DNA of 64,000 nt from assembly GCF_900101345.1 (NCBI RefSeq), contig NZ_FMUX01000001.1, positions 554,581 to 618,580 on the forward strand. The letters are read 5' to 3'. This DNA comes from Desulfoluna spongiiphila (GTDB taxonomy: Bacteria > Desulfobacterota > Desulfobacteria > Desulfobacterales > Desulfolunaceae). The notes under the pieces were generated by a model. That model worked only from the letters and a program-made list of their open reading frames with translations. It was not told the DNA's origin and did not search any database. Below, piece by piece: positions 63,769 to 64,000 of this stretch; position 1 is the first letter of the stretch; each line of letters begins with the position of its first letter. A program made the position numbers and the translations under genes.

Positions 63769-64000
63769 ATGCAGACATTATTTAAAACCCTTGCACGCCC
63801 CCTTCTTCTTTTCATCGTCCTTCTTCTGGCCGCCGCCCCGGCCCAGGCCGAGGAGCGGGTTCGCCTGAGGGTCACCAACCCCTTTGAAAACAAAACCCCT
63901 GTTGCCGTCCCGGCCTTCCGGGCCACGGGGGCATCGGACCGTGAGGCGGCACTGGCCGAAGAGGCCGTGGCCCTTCTCCAGAAGACCCTTGCCTTTACCG
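63769..64000 (+). CDS. tolB: TolB, N-terminal part (runs off the window)
   Basis: Starts 6 nt after the previous stop. Signal peptide (LLLFIVLLLAAAPAQA), then RVRLRVTNPFE and VAVPAFRATGASDREAALAEEA, the opening of the TolB N-terminal domain. The beta-propeller lies outside the window. Confidence 0.88.
   Translation, partial: MQTLFKTLARPLLLFIVLLLAAAPAQAEERVRLRVTNPFENKTPVAVPAFRATGASDREAALAEEAVALLQKTLAFT

Overview
The window looks like a chromosomal segment of a strictly anaerobic, GC-rich deltaproteobacterium (Desulfobacterota), most likely a sulfate reducer. Evidence: corrinoid/tetrahydrofolate methyl-transfer genes, oxygen-defence genes of anaerobes (rubredoxin, flavodiiron protein, rubrerythrin-type fusion), several sigma-54 activators, [4Fe-4S] proteins, a DsrE-like protein and a Tol system. 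Species assignment is inference. I see no phage, plasmid, rRNA, tRNA or CRISPR features.

Regions, left to right. (1) 1-11120: a quaternary-amine (betaine-type) demethylation locus: corrinoid-activating ASKHA protein, sigma-54 activator, enolase-superfamily protein, non-pyrrolysine MttB-family methyltransferase, BCCT transporter, RidA, corrinoid protein and methyl-THF:corrinoid methyltransferase, then a MetH-activation-domain protein behind a terminator-bearing leader. A sigma-54 promoter (3589-3604) preceded by three copies of an 18-bp dyad (3382-3454) probably links the activator to the operon. (2) 11127-16328: a ZraPSR-like envelope metal-stress system, divergently transcribed, with candidate sigma-54 promoters and palindromes between the arms. 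(3) 16579-24444: orphan histidine kinase, PHA synthase and a Pst phosphate transporter. (4) 24656-31335: redox and oxygen-defence genes plus small unknowns. (5) 32110-35418: two large secreted proteins of unknown function. (6) 35786-43747: a minus-strand biotin operon with its own ACP, ketosynthase, ketoreductase and two hotdog proteins, probably a dedicated pimeloyl-ACP route. (7) 44123-55634: phospholipid synthase, ferredoxin-type protein, sigma-54 activator, thioesterase, nuclease, IHF-like protein, a giant membrane protein, a tRNA methyltransferase and a DciA-like protein. (8) 55789-64000: hflKC, a 32-aa bS22-like ribosomal protein, FmdB, groESL and tolQRAB.

The most unusual feature is a family of about a dozen intergenic repeats, bounded by GCCTCCGGCGG/CCGCCGGAGGC, each carrying a hairpin whose loop (GAGGAACGA or its complement) is conserved while the stem changes with compensating substitutions. 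They fill gaps between convergent genes and even inside the biotin and pst operons. In three places the terminal GGAGG of a repeat is positioned as the ribosome-binding site of the next gene (pstC, the hotdog gene at 37320, bioB).
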